Shown: one piece after another, positions 39,753 to 48,275 of the stretch
How the letters are laid out: every line of letters starts with the position of its first letter
Position numbering within the stretch: position 1 is the first letter of the stretch
From: Oceanirhabdus sp. W0125-5
GTDB lineage: Bacteria > Bacillota > Clostridia > Clostridiales > Clostridiaceae
Assembly: GCF_027938815.1 (NCBI RefSeq)
Contig: NZ_CP115913.1
Coordinates: forward strand, 3,754,001 to 3,818,000
Direction: 5' to 3'
DNA length: 64,000 nucleotides
Notes under the pieces: model-generated
The model's database searches: none
The model's input: only the letters and a program-made list of their open reading frames with translations
What the model was told of the DNA's origin: nothing
Program-made: the position numbers and the translations under genes

Positions 39753-40055
39753 ATGGAATTTAACTATCCTAGTAGTTTCGATTTAAACGCGTGCCAACTT
39801 CACTCTCTTAATTATGTTATACGAAATTTTAATCATAATAATTTTACTAAACACTTCTCAACACATGCAAAAAACAATTATATTTATCGCTCCAATGAAA
39901 TTTTGCGTGAATGGAAAAATGACTGTGCATATATATATGGTGACCATGTAACATATAAAAATCAAATTTACAAAGCAAAATGGTGGACTTGCGGAGATAC
40001 GCCTTGTCAAGATGTCCAAAATCACTGGGAAACCCCATGGCAAATAATAAAATAA
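39753..40055 (+). CDS. Small protein with a lone CBM5/12 (chitin-binding-like) domain
   Basis: 100 residues from ATG 39753, preceded by GGAGGATAAA; the frame is open six codons further up but without a site. Residues 1-50 are Asn/His-rich with no recognised domain. Residues 54-100 match the CBM5/12 fold of chitinases: W54, CAYIYGDHVTYKNQIYKAKWWT, GDTP, and W92/W96. There is no signal peptide and no catalytic domain. Carbohydrate binding, perhaps on the spore or cell surface, is inference. Confidence 0.75.
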   Translation: MEFNYPSSFDLNACQLHSLNYVIRNFNHNNFTKHFSTHAKNNYIYRSNEILREWKNDCAYIYGDHVTYKNQIYKAKWWTCGDTPCQDVQNHWETPWQIIK

Positions 40056-40059
40056 CAAA

Positions 40060-40090
40060 TAGGAGAAGAAGCAATCCACTCCTTCTCCTA
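40060..40090. terminator. Hairpin between the CBM gene and fliB
   Basis: TAGGAGAAG (40060-40068) pairs with CTTCTCCTA (40082-40090), loop of 13 bases; no U-run on either side. It stands between converging genes. Confidence 0.4.
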
Positions 40091-40140
40091 AATCTGTTAA
40101 TACTGTTGTATTACTAAAATAACATCACTATAACATACTA

Positions 40141-41277
40141 TTACATTAACTTTGATATTTTTTCTTCATAAAATTTATTAAATTCTACATTATGTTCATA
40201 ACTTTTATAAAAAACTTGGATAAATTCAATAATTTCGTTTTCAAATTTACTTTCTCTATATAATGAAGCAACAGCTTTAAATAAATAATATTTTTCTAAT
40301 ATTTTATTTAGTCCTATTAATATATCATCATATGAGTTTAGTGGATAAAGACTCATGAAAATTGAATTTATTATAAGATTTTTATAAATATAATCATATT
40401 CTGAATCCTTTAATTTATTTTCATAGTTTTGAATATCATTTTTTACTTTTAGAATTTCATTAACCTTTTCCTTTAATCTTAAGTTAGCAGCAGAACAATC
40501 AGATAATTCCCTTAAAAAGCTTATTATTTTTTCATACTCAATATGTTTATGAGTATTATTAGATATTAAACTAATTTGATTTTTAAAATCTAAATCATTC
40601 ATTCCCTCTAAAAAACTTTCAATTTCATCATAATGATTATTATTATCCCATTTACTTTTTAATTTATTTATATAAAATCTTGAAAGAGAAATTTTTTCAG
40701 AAAGCTTCCCTTTATCAGAGTTAAAAATATTTATAATTGCACTTCTTATTTCCCAAAAAAATGCATTTTCAATTGAATCAGTTTCATACTCTAAAGAATC
40801 ATAAATCCTTTTTACATTGAAATTATCACTAATTTCCTCTTCATCTTCTACGAATTCAAATTCCTCTTTTTGTAATAAAATAAGCCTAGCTGCTTCAGGA
40901 CAAGATAATGTTGCACTTTTTTCATAAATTCCATCCACAATATTATATACTCTTGGATAATGATAACATGTGGAAGAAAGAAATTCTTCACCATATTTAC
41001 ACTGTATATCACATAATTTGTCTTCATTCAAAAATGCACATTTATCTTTTTCTTTAGTCAATGTCCTTGCATAATTCATATTATTTTCAACATTAACCAA
41101 CTCAAGTTTTCCTTTAAATATATTGTTTTCTTTTTCTATTAATTGATTGTACTTTAAATAAGTTTCTCTATCAATGGGAATTGACCATCCCGCGCAACAA
41201 GTATCCTCACAAATAGGTCCAATGCACTTAAAACTCTTCATATATTTAGGTATAAAAACCTCTTTATTTTCAATCAT
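40141..41277 (-). CDS. fliB: FliB-type flagellin lysine-N-methylase
   Basis: 378 residues. The N-terminal cysteine-rich region is characteristic: YMKSFKCIGPICEDTCCAGWSIPID, then KCAFLNEDKLCDIQCKYGEEFLSSTCYHYPR, then LSCPEAARL. Known FliB proteins methylate surface lysines of flagellin and bind an iron-sulfur cluster through these Cys residues. The remaining part is helical and poorly conserved. It stands alone, away from flagellin genes. Assignment rests on the Cys pattern and length; the gene product could methylate another target. Confidence 0.85.
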   Translation of the reverse strand: MIENKEVFIPKYMKSFKCIGPICEDTCCAGWSIPIDRETYLKYNQLIEKENNIFKGKLELVNVENNMNYARTLTKEKDKCAFLNEDKLCDIQCKYGEEFLSSTCYHYPRVYNIVDGIYEKSATLSCPEAARLILLQKEEFEFVEDEEEISDNFNVKRIYDSLEYETDSIENAFFWEIRSAIINIFNSDKGKLSEKISLSRFYINKLKSKWDNNNHYDEIESFLEGMNDLDFKNQISLISNNTHKHIEYEKIISFLRELSDCSAANLRLKEKVNEILKVKNDIQNYENKLKDSEYDYIYKNLIINSIFMSLYPLNSYDDILIGLNKILEKYYLFKAVASLYRESKFENEIIEFIQVFYKSYEHNVEFNKFYEEKISKLM

Positions 41278-41400
41278 TTTTTTCTCCTATAGTCTATTTA
41301 AAAGTTTATTATTTAATACTACATCATATATCCATAAAAATAAACAAATTATTTAACATGAACGTATTTCCATTATTTGTCCTTTACATTTTTAATAATA

Positions 41401-41456
41401 TGTATTATTCTAAAAATAAATGTATTATTCTAAAAATAAATGTATTATTAAAAATA
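41401..41456. repeat. 20-bp direct tandem repeat (2.8 copies)
   Basis: TGTATTATTCTAAAAATAAA repeats exactly at 41401-41420 and 41421-41440, then a partial third unit begins at 41441. It lies in the upstream region of the nitronate monooxygenase gene and ends where the FabT-like sites begin. Confidence 0.85.
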
Positions 41457-41486
41457 CTTTGATAATCAAATATATTGATTACCAAA
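41456..41486. promoter_or_regulatory. Two FabT-like operator sites upstream of nitronate monooxygenase
   Basis: TTTGATAATCAAA (41458-41470), in the context ACTTTGATAATCAAATA, fits the published FabT/MarR-type consensus AnTTTGATTATCAAATT except for the central pair and last base. A second, weaker copy, ATTGATTACCAAA, is at 41474-41486, matching 11 of 13. The pair is 16 bases centre to centre. Confidence 0.45.
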
Positions 41487-41511
41487 TATAAATATGAAAT
41501 GAGGTATTTAT

Positions 41512-42582
41512 ATGAATTTTAAACCATTAAAAATAGGCAATATAGAAGTGCCAATTCCAATTATACAAGGAGGAATGGGTGTAGGAATATCTTTATCCAA
41601 TCTTGCCGGAGCAGTAGCAAAACTTGGTGGAATAGGTGTGATTTCCGCTGCTCAACCTGGTTATTTAGAAAATGATTTCAGAGAAAACGCTCTAAAAGCT
41701 AATATTAGAGCATTAAAAAAACATATTGAAAAAGCAAAAGAAATAGCTCCTAAAGGTGTTATAGGGGTAAATATTATGTGCGCAGCAACTAACTACGCTA
41801 AATTAGTTAAAGCATCTCTTGAAGCAGGTGCTCATATGATTATCTCTGGAGCTGGTTTACCATTAGAACTACCATCTCTATGTAAAAATTCTAAAGTTAA
41901 TTTAGTACCTATTATTTCTTCCAAAAAAGCAGCAGACGTAATATTAAGGTATTGGTTAAAAAAGCACAATAGATTACCTGATGCTTTTATATATGAAGGA
42001 CCTAAAGCAGGAGGTCATTTAGGATTTAAAAGAGATACTCTTGATTCATTAGAAAATTATAATACAGAAGAAGAAATCTCGAAAATTCTTAAAACTTTAG
42101 ATGAATATAAAGAAAAACACAATTCATCAATTCCACTAATAGTAGCTGGTGGTGTTTTTACTGGTAAAGATATTGCTTCTTTCTTAAAATTAGGGGCAAG
42201 TGGAGTTCAAATAGGAAGCAGATTTGTTGCTACACACGAATGTGATGCATCTGAAGATTTTAAAAAGGCATATGTAAACAGTACTAAAGAGAGTATTACA
42301 ATAATGCAAAGTCCAGTTGGTCTACCTGGAAGAGCAATAAACAATAAGTTTCTAAAAGCTGTAGCAGAAGCAAGACCTGACTTTCCAAAATGTTTTAATT
42401 GCGTACAAAAGTGCGACCCAAAAACAACACCATTCTGCATCACAGATGCACTAATTAATTCAGCTAAAGGTGATGTTGATAAGGGATTGATTTTCTGCGG
42501 AAGTGAAACTTATCGAATTGATAAAATTGTATCAGTTAAAGAACTTATGGATGAATTAGTTACAGATTTGAAAAACGCGTAA
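41512..42582 (+). CDS. Nitronate monooxygenase / FabK-like flavin oxidoreductase
   Basis: 356 residues. The FMN TIM-barrel signature is present: PIIQGGMGVGIS near residue 17, GVIGVNIMCA, GPKAGGHLG near 165, VAGGVFTGKDI and GASGVQIGSRFVATHEC. The extended C-terminal part CFNCVQKCDPKTTPFC has four cysteines and is seen in the clostridial branch of this family. It could oxidise nitronates or act as an enoyl-ACP reductase (FabK); the FabT-like sites upstream lean towards lipid metabolism, but the protein does not decide. GAGGTATTTAT precedes ATG 41512. Confidence 0.85.
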   Translation: MNFKPLKIGNIEVPIPIIQGGMGVGISLSNLAGAVAKLGGIGVISAAQPGYLENDFRENALKANIRALKKHIEKAKEIAPKGVIGVNIMCAATNYAKLVKASLEAGAHMIISGAGLPLELPSLCKNSKVNLVPIISSKKAADVILRYWLKKHNRLPDAFIYEGPKAGGHLGFKRDTLDSLENYNTEEEISKILKTLDEYKEKHNSSIPLIVAGGVFTGKDIASFLKLGASGVQIGSRFVATHECDASEDFKKAYVNSTKESITIMQSPVGLPGRAINNKFLKAVAEARPDFPKCFNCVQKCDPKTTPFCITDALINSAKGDVDKGLIFCGSETYRIDKIVSVKELMDELVTDLKNA

Positions 42583-42610
42583 AAAAAGCACTTCAGCTGA
42601 AGTGCTTTTT
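42583..42610 (+). terminator. Terminator of the nitronate monooxygenase gene
   Basis: A perfect 28-base palindrome with arm AAAAAGCACTTCAG; T-run at its end. It abuts repeat copy E. Confidence 0.85.
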
Positions 42611-42611
42611 T

Positions 42612-42860
42612 AATGGAGAATTGAGAATGTAGAATGGAGAATGATTGATATTTCACTACGTGAAATTATAATCTTATTGTTGCTTAAACAGATGGTTTCA
42701 CTTGTTTAATCTATGATGAAACATTGTACATAAATACAATATTTTATTAAAGTAAAATGAGTAAAATTTTCTTTCAAATAACAGCAAGATGTAGTTTCTG
42801 AGTAAGCAGAAACATCCATCATTCTCCATTCTCAATTATCCATTCTACATTATGTTTTTA
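42612..42860 (+). repeat. MITE-like multi-hairpin repeat, copy E
   Basis: Same orientation as copy B. Begins AATGGAGAATTGAGAATGTA, then TTTCACTACGTGAAA, TGGTTTCACTTGTTT, TTTTATTAAAGTAAAA, TTTCTGAGTAAGCAGAAA, ending CATTATCCATTC-like words and ATTATGTTTTTATAG. Lies between the terminator of the preceding gene and the end of a converging methyltransferase gene, five bases from its stop. Confidence 0.75.
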
Positions 42861-42864
42861 TAGT

Positions 42865-43542
42865 TTAAGGTTTCACTGCCTTCCAAATATATCTCCATTC
42901 TCTATAAAAAATACCAGCACCATCTGTGTGCTCTATAAGCTTTCTTTTAAACTTCTCATAATTCTCTGGATCTGTATAATCTATGTTCCCAGAAAGTCTG
43001 TTAAGGAATTTAGCAAAATCATCCTGTGTATTAAAATATTCATATGCTAGATACTCTTTAATTTTAATATCTTTAAATCCAGCTTCTATTAATCTTTTCT
43101 TAACAATATCATATCCTTCTCTGTGTATGCCAAATATTGTTCCACCCGACTTCAAACACTTGTTATTTAAAATTATTGAAGTAGGACCTCTTCTACAGTA
43201 TATCAAATCAAATTCATATGAAGATAAAACATCATCTTTAGAGTCTGTACAAATAAAGTCTACATTGCAAATGTCTCTTTCATTTTTTAATTTATTAGCA
43301 ATATCTATCATTTCCTGTGATAAATCTACTCCAATTAAATTGTCGCAATATTGTGACATTTCTAAGGTAAATTCACCACAACTACACCCCATATCTAAAA
43401 CTTTATTGCTTTTGGACAACAAATCGATAAGTTGTTTTTCATAAACATCTTCCCCAGAATTACCAACTTTGCATGAATTCCAGTTTTTTACGTGTCCACC
43501 TGTTTTTAATGAAATTGTATTGTACTGCTCTTGTCCTCCCAT
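42865..43542 (-). CDS. SAM-dependent methyltransferase (class I)
   Basis: 225 residues. Motif I is VLDMGCSCGEFTLEMS near residue 50 (the usual GxGxG reads GCSCG), followed by GVDLSQEMIDIA (acidic loop) and DLIYCRRGP. The C-terminal part (EYFNTQDDFAKFLNRLSG) is like the UbiE/Tam-like group. Substrate unknown. AAAGGAGGTATTT precedes ATG 43542. The gene stands between GH13 and repeat copy E with no functional neighbours. Confidence 0.8.
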   Translation of the reverse strand: MGGQEQYNTISLKTGGHVKNWNSCKVGNSGEDVYEKQLIDLLSKSNKVLDMGCSCGEFTLEMSQYCDNLIGVDLSQEMIDIANKLKNERDICNVDFICTDSKDDVLSSYEFDLIYCRRGPTSIILNNKCLKSGGTIFGIHREGYDIVKKRLIEAGFKDIKIKEYLAYEYFNTQDDFAKFLNRLSGNIDYTDPENYEKFKRKLIEHTDGAGIFYREWRYIWKAVKP

Positions 43543-43610
43543 AAATACCTCCTTTAATTTGATAGTTATAATTATAACAATTTAATACGTTAATGTCAAA
43601 TATTGCAAAT

Positions 43611-45545
43611 TTACTTAAACTTCTTTTTATAAATCCTACTCTCATAAGCACTATAATTACTTGAATATTCTTTTTTATTATAATTACATAACACCAACTC
43701 GTATTCGCAAGTATCATGCCTAATAACATTCTTCCTGTTCTTTAAATTCAATATTATTAAAAACTCTCTATTTCCATCTAAGCGTTTATAAATAAACTGA
43801 TCTTTTTTATGTTCATTTACAACCTTAAAATCTCCATATATTAAAGTCTCCCCTGATTTTCGCAATGCAATCATCTTCTTAAAAAAAGATTGTACAGATG
43901 TATTATCTGCTTCCTGTTCCTTTACATTACATTCTCTGTAATACTCACCAATCCTTATCCATGGTTCCTTATTTGAAAAACCTCCATTCTTCTCATCTGA
44001 CCAAATCATGGGAATTCTTGAATTATCCCTGGTTCCTGTATAAATAGATTTCATTATTTCATCATGAGCTTTCTTTTCACTACATAATTCCTTATATTTA
44101 TATAAACTCTCTTTATCTCGCAACTCATCAATAGATTTAAATGTTGGATTTCTCATTCCAATTTCTTGCCCTTGATATATGAATGGAACCCCTTTTAAAG
44201 TGAAAATTAATACACATAGTAACTTTGAAAGAGAATTATGATAAACTGTTTCACCTGTTACTTTATTAATAAATCTAGGAGAATCATGATTATCTGTAAA
44301 TAGCGTAAACCAACAGCTGTTAGTTGTGTTCTTTTGCAATTTTATCATAGCTTCCTTAAGATAATTAAGATCATATTCATAATCATCCCATCTATTTTTT
44401 CCAGGCATATTCATATGATCAAAATTAAAAACAGTACTCAATTCACTCCTCTTTTCATGTATAAAATACTTTGCCACCTCAAGTCCAATTCCATTACATT
44501 CACCTACAGTAAAAGTATCTTTTAACCCATAAGTTTTTCTATTTAATTCGTTAATGAATTTATGAACCTTAGGACCAAAGACATAATTTTCAATTCCCAT
44601 AAACCCAGTAACTTCTCCAATTATCCTATTACCATTTGGTAGTCCGTCTTTCTTAGAAATAAAGTTTATTACATCTAACCTAAATCCATCTATACCTTTG
44701 TTCAGCCACCAATTAACCATATAATATATTTTTTCCCTCAACTCATTATTTTCCCAATTCAAATCAACCTGTTTCTCTGTAAAAAGATGAAGATAATATT
44801 CCTTGGTTTGATGATGATATTTCCACGCACTTCCTCCAAATAAAGATTCCCAATTATTAGGCTCCTCTTTATTCCCTTTTCCTTTTCTCCATATATAATA
44901 ATCTCTATAGGGATTGTCTTTACTTTTGCAGGATTCTTTAAACCATTCATGTTCATCACTCGTATGATTAATTACAAGATCCATTATAATTCTCATACCT
45001 CTTTTGTGGCATTCATATATTAGTTTTTCAAGTTCCTCCATAGTTCCAAATTCCTTCATCACCTTAAAGTAATTCCTAATATCATATCCATAATCATCAT
45101 TAGGAGAATCATAAATGGGACTTAACCAGATAATATCTACTCCTAAATCTTTTAAATAGCCTAGTTTACTTATAACTCCGTTAATATCTCCAATTCCGTC
45201 ATTGTTTGAATCTTTAAAACTCCTTGGATAAATCTGATAGAAAACCCCTTCCCTCCACCAGGTTTTATTTATAACTTTATTATCCTTTGGCAATTCTTCA
45301 TTTTCATATAAATTCATTTTTTCACATAGTACATCTATAATTTCTTCATCAATATACTTCTTAAATAACTTACTAAGGTGTTTAAGCCTCATTCTCCTAA
45401 CAATAGGATTCAATATTACCCCTTCCTTTTTAAGAAGCCCTGCTTCCCTTAGCAACTGATAAAAGATATCCCTTCCCACAGCATTTGTAAGCACTTCCCC
45501 AACCTTACTTTCCTTATTAAACAATTCCCCATCTCCATTTTCCAA
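43611..45545 (-). CDS. GH13 oligo-1,6-glucosidase/alpha-glucosidase with extra N-terminal helical domain
   Basis: 644 residues. Residues 95-640 are a typical GH13_31-like enzyme: WWREGVFYQIYPRSF, nucleophile D291 in DGFRLDVINF, acid/base E349 in TVGECNG, and D421 in FTDNHDSPRF. Residues 1-92 are an added segment (VGRDIFYQLLREAGLL, then NPIVRRMRLKHLSKLFKKYI) that I do not recognise; usual members begin at WWK/R. No signal peptide, so cytoplasmic; likely to act on imported isomalto- or malto-oligosaccharides. I see no strong ribosome site at ATG 45545, and ATG at codon 77 or TTG starts are possible alternatives. Confidence 0.82.
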   Translation of the reverse strand: MENGDGELFNKESKVGEVLTNAVGRDIFYQLLREAGLLKKEGVILNPIVRRMRLKHLSKLFKKYIDEEIIDVLCEKMNLYENEELPKDNKVINKTWWREGVFYQIYPRSFKDSNNDGIGDINGVISKLGYLKDLGVDIIWLSPIYDSPNDDYGYDIRNYFKVMKEFGTMEELEKLIYECHKRGMRIIMDLVINHTSDEHEWFKESCKSKDNPYRDYYIWRKGKGNKEEPNNWESLFGGSAWKYHHQTKEYYLHLFTEKQVDLNWENNELREKIYYMVNWWLNKGIDGFRLDVINFISKKDGLPNGNRIIGEVTGFMGIENYVFGPKVHKFINELNRKTYGLKDTFTVGECNGIGLEVAKYFIHEKRSELSTVFNFDHMNMPGKNRWDDYEYDLNYLKEAMIKLQKNTTNSCWFTLFTDNHDSPRFINKVTGETVYHNSLSKLLCVLIFTLKGVPFIYQGQEIGMRNPTFKSIDELRDKESLYKYKELCSEKKAHDEIMKSIYTGTRDNSRIPMIWSDEKNGGFSNKEPWIRIGEYYRECNVKEQEADNTSVQSFFKKMIALRKSGETLIYGDFKVVNEHKKDQFIYKRLDGNREFLIILNLKNRKNVIRHDTCEYELVLCNYNKKEYSSNYSAYESRIYKKKFK

Positions 45546-45593
45546 TATTTTACTTTATTATATCATTACAGCATCTCAACATCAACAAACGAA

Positions 45594-45623
45594 AAAAATC
45601 GCAAGCTTCTACTTGCGATTTTT
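45594..45623 (-). terminator. Terminator of the alanine/glycine symporter gene
   Basis: AAAAATCGCAAG (45594-45605) pairs with CTTGCGATTTTT (45612-45623), 6-base loop; TTTTTTTCG follows on the minus strand. Confidence 0.85.
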
Positions 45624-45628
45624 ATTGT

Positions 45629-47041
45629 TTATTCTTTTGTTGGCCAACACTCTACATTTTTTAAACCTTCTATAGAATCCTTATAAAATACAGGCTCTAC
45701 ACCTTGTTTTTTTTGCTTTAAATAATCTTTTAAAGCTTTTACAGCAATATCTCCTAACTTCAGTATAGCTATAAGATTTATCAATGCCATTAGCCCCATA
45801 AATAAATCTGCAAGATCCCATACTAATTGAATTTTTGCTACAGATCCCATTAATACCATACCAATAACAAAAACTCTATATGCTGTAACATACGACTTCT
45901 TTGTAGTAATAAACTCTATATTTGTTTCTCCATAATAATAGTTCCCAATAATTGAACTGAATGCAAATAATAATATACAAATAGCAATAAATGAATTTGC
46001 CCAAGGTCCAACTTCTGAACTTAACGCTGCTTGTGTTAACTGTATTCCACTCAATCCCTCTGTAGTATATACCCCTGAAATCAAAATGATAAATGCTGTT
46101 GCACTACAGATTAAGATAGTATCAGTAAAAACACCTAATGTTTGAATAAGCCCTTGTTTTACAGGATGACTCACATGTGCTGTTGCAGCTGCATTAGGCG
46201 CACTACCCATACCAGCTTCGTTTGAGAACAACCCTCTTTTTATACCTTGCATTAAAGCAATTCCAATTCCTCCACCAATAGCTTGTTTCAATCCAAAAGC
46301 ACTACTGATAATCAAAGAAAACACCTCAGGAATTACTGTGATATTCTTAATTATTACAAAAACCGCAACAAGTAGGTATATAACAGCCATAACCGGAACT
46401 AATACCTCTGCTACTTTAGCAATTCTCTTTACTCCACCAAAAATTACTGCTGCTGTTACTACTGCAATAATTATTCCAATAAAGAATCTATTTACATTAT
46501 AAGCTCCTTGGAATGCATAAGAAATTGTATTAGATTGAACCGCATTAAACACTAATCCAAAGCAAAGTGTAATAAGAATAGAGAAAATAATCCCCATCCA
46601 TCTTTTATTCAGTGCTTTTTCCATATAATATGCTGGTCCACCTCTGAACCCTTCATTATCTTTTACCTTGTAAATTTGAGCTAAAGTACTCTCTACAAAA
46701 CTAGATCCTGCACCAATCAATGCAATAAGCCACATCCAGAATACTGCCCCTGGTCCCCCTACGGCTATAGCCAAAGCTACTCCAGCTAAATTTCCTGTAC
46801 CTACTCTAGATGCTGTACTGATACAAAATGCCTGAAAGGATGTAACTCCTTTTTTCTTTTCCCCTTTCGCAGCACCCGAAGCACCCTCAGTTAATAATTT
46901 AAACATGTCACCTAACATTCTAAATTGTACAAACTTTAATTTAAATGAAAAATATACCCCAGCAAAAATTAATAATATGATTAATACATAAGACCATAAA
47001 AAAGTATTGCTACTCGAAACTATCTTTTCCAATATATTCAT
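45629..47041 (-). CDS. Alanine/glycine:cation symporter (AGCS family)
   Basis: 470 residues with about ten or eleven membrane helices. Family signatures are clear: FQAFCISTASRVGTGNLAGVALAIAVGGPGAVFWMW, then GFRGGPAYYMEKAL and RGLFSNEAGMGSAPNAAATA. AGCS proteins take up alanine or glycine with Na+ or H+. GAGGAGGAGGGCGAATA precedes ATG 47041. Promoter TTGACA-17-TACAAT at 47077-47105. The gene is a stand-alone unit. Confidence 0.94.
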   Translation of the reverse strand: MNILEKIVSSSNTFLWSYVLIILLIFAGVYFSFKLKFVQFRMLGDMFKLLTEGASGAAKGEKKKGVTSFQAFCISTASRVGTGNLAGVALAIAVGGPGAVFWMWLIALIGAGSSFVESTLAQIYKVKDNEGFRGGPAYYMEKALNKRWMGIIFSILITLCFGLVFNAVQSNTISYAFQGAYNVNRFFIGIIIAVVTAAVIFGGVKRIAKVAEVLVPVMAVIYLLVAVFVIIKNITVIPEVFSLIISSAFGLKQAIGGGIGIALMQGIKRGLFSNEAGMGSAPNAAATAHVSHPVKQGLIQTLGVFTDTILICSATAFIILISGVYTTEGLSGIQLTQAALSSEVGPWANSFIAICILLFAFSSIIGNYYYGETNIEFITTKKSYVTAYRVFVIGMVLMGSVAKIQLVWDLADLFMGLMALINLIAILKLGDIAVKALKDYLKQKKQGVEPVFYKDSIEGLKNVECWPTKE

Positions 47042-47076
47042 TATTCGCCCTCCTCCTCATTAGTAACATAGACATA

Positions 47077-47105
47077 ATTGTACATTATTCGACTCAGTAT
47101 GTCAA
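47077..47105 (-). promoter_or_regulatory. Sigma-A promoter of the alanine/glycine symporter
   Basis: Minus strand TTGACA (47100-47105), 17-base spacer, TACAAT (47077-47082). The rest of the 317-base gap to 47358 holds the upstream region of the AraC-GGDEF gene: direct repeats related to CCTTTCTTG / CCTTCTTGCA near 47214-47265 and a TATACT -10-like hexamer near 47325, with no good -35. Confidence 0.75.
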
Positions 47106-47358
47106 TTTTTTTAATATTCTGTCTATTATTTGATTGCTTTTTAAACTTCACACATACTCAAAACCCCTACGTAACTTAATTATAGGTTGATTTTATATTT
47201 TTTTTCACATGCAACCTTTCTTGACAAACCTTGCAAAAGAATTTAAATGCACACCTTCTTGCATTTTGATGTTTTATTTTGTACTTTTGGAAAAAAAGTC
47301 ATATTTAAATATATTTATCATGTTATACTATTTTTAAGATATCTTAGGGGGAAATAAA

Positions 47359-48207
47359 ATGAATAACTTTGAAATTATTGATAGGATACAGCTAGCTATA
47401 AGCTTTATTGAGCATAATCTTAAGAACCATATTACTATTGAGGATATTTCTTCTTCAGCTTTTATGTCTAAATCCAGCTTCTATAATCTTTTTTCAAACA
47501 TAACAGGAGTTACGCTTAAAGAATATGTCCGAAAAAGAAGATTGAATGAATCAGCTAAAATTTTATTAAAAGAAGATTTAACAGTTTTAGATATAGCATT
47601 ATTATATCAATATAATAGTTATGAGGCATACTCGAGAGCATTTAAAAAATTATTTGGCGTTTCCCCTATTTCATATAGAAAAAATAATATAAGTGTAAAT
47701 ATATATCCTAGGATTAATTTTAAAAATACGAAAATTCAAGGAGAGATTAAAATGATTAGTAATTTCACAAGTAATGATACTGTTTTAGAAACTATAAAAA
47801 ATTCTACAAATGGATATGTTTTAGACATAGATATCGATTCTTTTCTCAAAATAAATAACACCTTTGGGCATAAAAACGGTGATATTGTTTTATTAGAAGT
47901 CCATAAACGCATTAGCGAAGTTTTAAAAGTTAATAATATCGATACAGAAGTATATCGTATAGCAGGAGATGAGTTCGGTGTAGTTTTAAAGAATATAGAT
48001 GAAAATCTAGTAAAAAAGATTTCTTCAGAAATAATTGATTCTATGAACACTCCAATCAATGGAGAAGATGCTGAAATTCCTTGCACTTTAACAATTGGTA
48101 TTTCTGAATTTTCCATAAATACAGATAGCTCTAAAGTTCTAGATAGTGCAAAAAAAGCTATGTTCACTGCTAAAGAAAATGGTAAAAATCAATATTGTTT
48201 CCAATAA
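47359..48207 (+). CDS. AraC-type DNA-binding domain fused to a GGDEF (diguanylate cyclase) domain
   Basis: 282 residues. Residues about 8-108 are a two-HTH AraC/XylS domain (ITIEDISSSAFMSKSSFYNLF, then LTVLDIALLYQYNSYEAYSRAFKKLFGVSPISYRK). Residues 150-282 are a GGDEF domain: DIDSFLKINNTFGHKNGD and the active-site loop AGDEF at 202-206, a variant known in active cyclases. No RxxD inhibitory site is visible before it. The order (DNA binding first, cyclase last) is unusual. It may make c-di-GMP or bind GTP/c-di-GMP to control DNA binding; both are inference. GGGGGAAATAAA precedes ATG 47359. Confidence 0.88.
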   Translation: MNNFEIIDRIQLAISFIEHNLKNHITIEDISSSAFMSKSSFYNLFSNITGVTLKEYVRKRRLNESAKILLKEDLTVLDIALLYQYNSYEAYSRAFKKLFGVSPISYRKNNISVNIYPRINFKNTKIQGEIKMISNFTSNDTVLETIKNSTNGYVLDIDIDSFLKINNTFGHKNGDIVLLEVHKRISEVLKVNNIDTEVYRIAGDEFGVVLKNIDENLVKKISSEIIDSMNTPINGEDAEIPCTLTIGISEFSINTDSSKVLDSAKKAMFTAKENGKNQYCFQ

Positions 48208-48236
48208 ACCTAAAAACTTATTCTTCATTACATAAT

Positions 48237-48265
48237 AAAGCACAGAAAAAAAATTTCTGTGCTTT
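48237..48265. terminator. Bidirectional terminator between the AraC-GGDEF and PmbA-like genes
   Basis: AAAGCACAGAAA (48237-48248) pairs with TTTCTGTGCTTT (48254-48265). It lies between converging genes. Confidence 0.7.
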
Positions 48266-48275
48266 ATATTTACGT

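Noticed and set aside
39847..40079. Two minus-strand frames opposite the CBM5/12 gene
   Set aside because: Both are antisense to a gene with a strong ribosome site and recognisable domain; neither has its own start signals.
41401..41456. CRISPR array
   Set aside because: The units are direct tandem repeats without spacers. No repeat-spacer pattern was seen anywhere in the window, and no cas genes.
43460..43729. An 89-codon minus-strand frame between the methyltransferase and the GH13 gene
   Set aside because: It overlaps the ends of both genes in another frame, has no ribosome site, and its translation resembles nothing.
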